A stretch of DNA of 64,000 nt from CAINVV01 sp963663675 (lineage in GTDB: Bacteria > Bacteroidota > Bacteroidia > Bacteroidales > Prolixibacteraceae), in NCBI GenBank assembly GCA_963663675.1, contig OY760498.1, positions 1,674,001-1,738,000 on the forward strand, written 5' to 3'. Under the pieces are notes generated by a model. That model was given only the letters and a program-made list of their open reading frames with translations. It did no database searches and was not told the origin of the DNA. The position numbers and the translations under genes were made by a program. Position 1 is the first letter of the stretch; every line of letters begins with the position of its first letter. Below, one piece after another: positions 63,253 through 64,000 of this stretch.

Positions 63253-63852
63253 ATGAAAACTAAATTATTGCTGTTGTTGGTTGTTGTCCTGCTTTTTGGT
63301 GCAGGCAGGAGTGAAGCAAAAAAATGGACCTCATTGTTTAACGGGAAGGATCTTACTGGCTGGACTGTTCATGGTAAGGCAAAATGGAGCGTTGAAAACG
63401 GTGTTTTAGTAGGTGTTGGAGGCATGGGCCATATCTATGCTGATCCGGTCTGTACTGATTTTGAAGCGAAAGGAATGTTCCGGATCTCTTCGGATGAGGG
63501 CTCAAAAAGCAACAGCGGTTTTTATTTTCGCTGCAATCCACCTGAAAACAATATTGACGGATTCCCCCGTGGTTATGAGGCACAAATTTGCAACAACCAG
63601 GATGCCTATACCGGCTGGCTGTGGAAACCAGGGAAAGGGGTAGGTAAGGCTACTGAACTGATGACCAAGGATGGTGAGTGGTTTGAATATCGCATCAAAG
63701 CCATTGGTGAAGATATACAGTTTTGGATCAATGGTAAATCGGTCATGACATATAAGGACAGCGAATTCAAAACCGGACATTTTGCCATCCAGGGGCATAA
63801 CCCGGGCATGAAGATCGAAGCAAAAGAACTGTATTACAAAAAGTTAAAGTAA
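63253..63852 (+). CDS. Secreted DUF1080 (3-keto-disaccharide hydrolase-like) protein
   Basis: A 199-residue secreted protein. The signal peptide (about 1-22, ending SEAK) leaves a single DUF1080 concanavalin-like domain: LFNGKDLTGWTVHG (about 28-41), SNSGFYFRC and the GYEAQICNN segment (about 100-108). DUF1080 members are described as 3-keto-glycoside hydrolases. The neighbouring exported Gfo/Idh oxidoreductase could supply the 3-keto sugar, giving a small pathway with the aldolase. A strong terminator follows. Confidence 0.9.
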   Translation: MKTKLLLLLVVVLLFGAGRSEAKKWTSLFNGKDLTGWTVHGKAKWSVENGVLVGVGGMGHIYADPVCTDFEAKGMFRISSDEGSKSNSGFYFRCNPPENNIDGFPRGYEAQICNNQDAYTGWLWKPGKGVGKATELMTKDGEWFEYRIKAIGEDIQFWINGKSVMTYKDSEFKTGHFAIQGHNPGMKIEAKELYYKKLK

Positions 63853-63872
63853 CGATCGGGTTATACAAACTG

Positions 63873-63930
63873 AAGTGCCCCGGATCACACAATTCATTGA
63901 ATGAGCGGTGTTATCCGGGGCACTTTAATT
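63873..63930 (+). terminator. Terminator after DUF1080
   Basis: A perfect 13-bp stem (63873-63885 with 63913-63925) with a 27-nt loop that can form a second helix. A T-rich tail follows. Confidence 0.85.
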
Positions 63931-63947
63931 GTTTTAACCGTAATTGG

Positions 63948-64000
63948 CTAGATCTTTGGCAATTCCCAGGGTGTTCTGTAGTTTGCCAGGATTAGTTTAT
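63948..64000 (-). CDS. Possible 3' end of a gene running off the window
   Basis: One minus-strand frame is open from the window edge to a stop at 63948 and would encode about 16 residues ending ELPKI. The frame is too short to identify. The strong terminator at 63873-63925 lies just beyond it, as expected for convergent genes. Confidence 0.3.
   Translation of the reverse strand, partial: KLILANYRTPWELPKI

Noticed and set aside
63934..63997. Minus-strand frame ending at 63934
   Set aside because: An in-frame stop lies at about 63997-63999 with no start after it, so it cannot be a gene end.

Overview
The window looks like a chromosomal segment from a Bacteroidota (Bacteroidales-like) genome. 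The DNA is AT-rich. Promoters resemble the Bacteroidota TTTG / TAnnTTTG type. Shine-Dalgarno sequences are mostly weak. The gene families are typical of the phylum: OmpA proteins with proline-rich linkers, a TorF-type porin, DUF3127, SIMPL, DUF1080, and Gfo/Idh/MocA proteins with a Tat signal. I see no rRNA, tRNA, CRISPR array, transposase or phage gene.

Layout. 72-5180: OmpA protein, small NTPase, serA and tkt. 5256-12306: a lipoprotein, an Rrf2 regulator opposite a PepSY membrane protein, a two-component system opposite a small Cys-rich secreted peptide, and an SDR/DUF2867 protein. 12704-16746: a fatty-acid-kinase-like FakA-FakB fusion, DUF1295, a membrane-anchored PrxQ-type peroxiredoxin, and plsY. 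17127-24969: the most striking locus, five tightly packed genes encoding a cytochrome-b-like membrane protein, a membrane-anchored ferredoxin/flavoprotein, periplasmic cytochromes with 20 and 31 CxxCH motifs, and an outer-membrane barrel. 25348-30106: four secreted proteins of mostly unknown role. 30303-37784: a SIMPL protein and a TetR-TolC-MFP-RND efflux operon. 37956-46570: housekeeping genes (ruvX, def, comEC, tsaC-like, MATE, mnmD, apbE, FKBP, DUF3127). 46681-54434: two Lrp-type regulators, a MscS channel, an M64 peptidase, an ECF sigma factor with a membrane partner, a nitroreductase and an Amt. 54812-57435: TorF porin, P-II and a second Amt. 57763-60454: rlmB and an ABC-F protein. 60617-63852: Gfo/Idh, HpcH-type aldolase and DUF1080, probably sugar-derivative catabolism.

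How the genes may work together. The 17-25 kb cluster reads as a route for electrons from a reduced nucleotide or thiol donor, through the flavoprotein and cytochrome b, into a periplasmic chain of up to 51 hemes and towards an outer-membrane barrel. This is a candidate extracellular electron-transfer conduit. The FakA-FakB fusion and PlsY would together turn free fatty acid into acyl-phosphate and then lysophosphatidate. The P-II/Amt/TorF group handles ammonium.

Scattered through the window is a family of about 50-bp intergenic stem-loops (at least seven copies). They share a conserved loop and show compensatory stem changes. I could not assign them to a known element.
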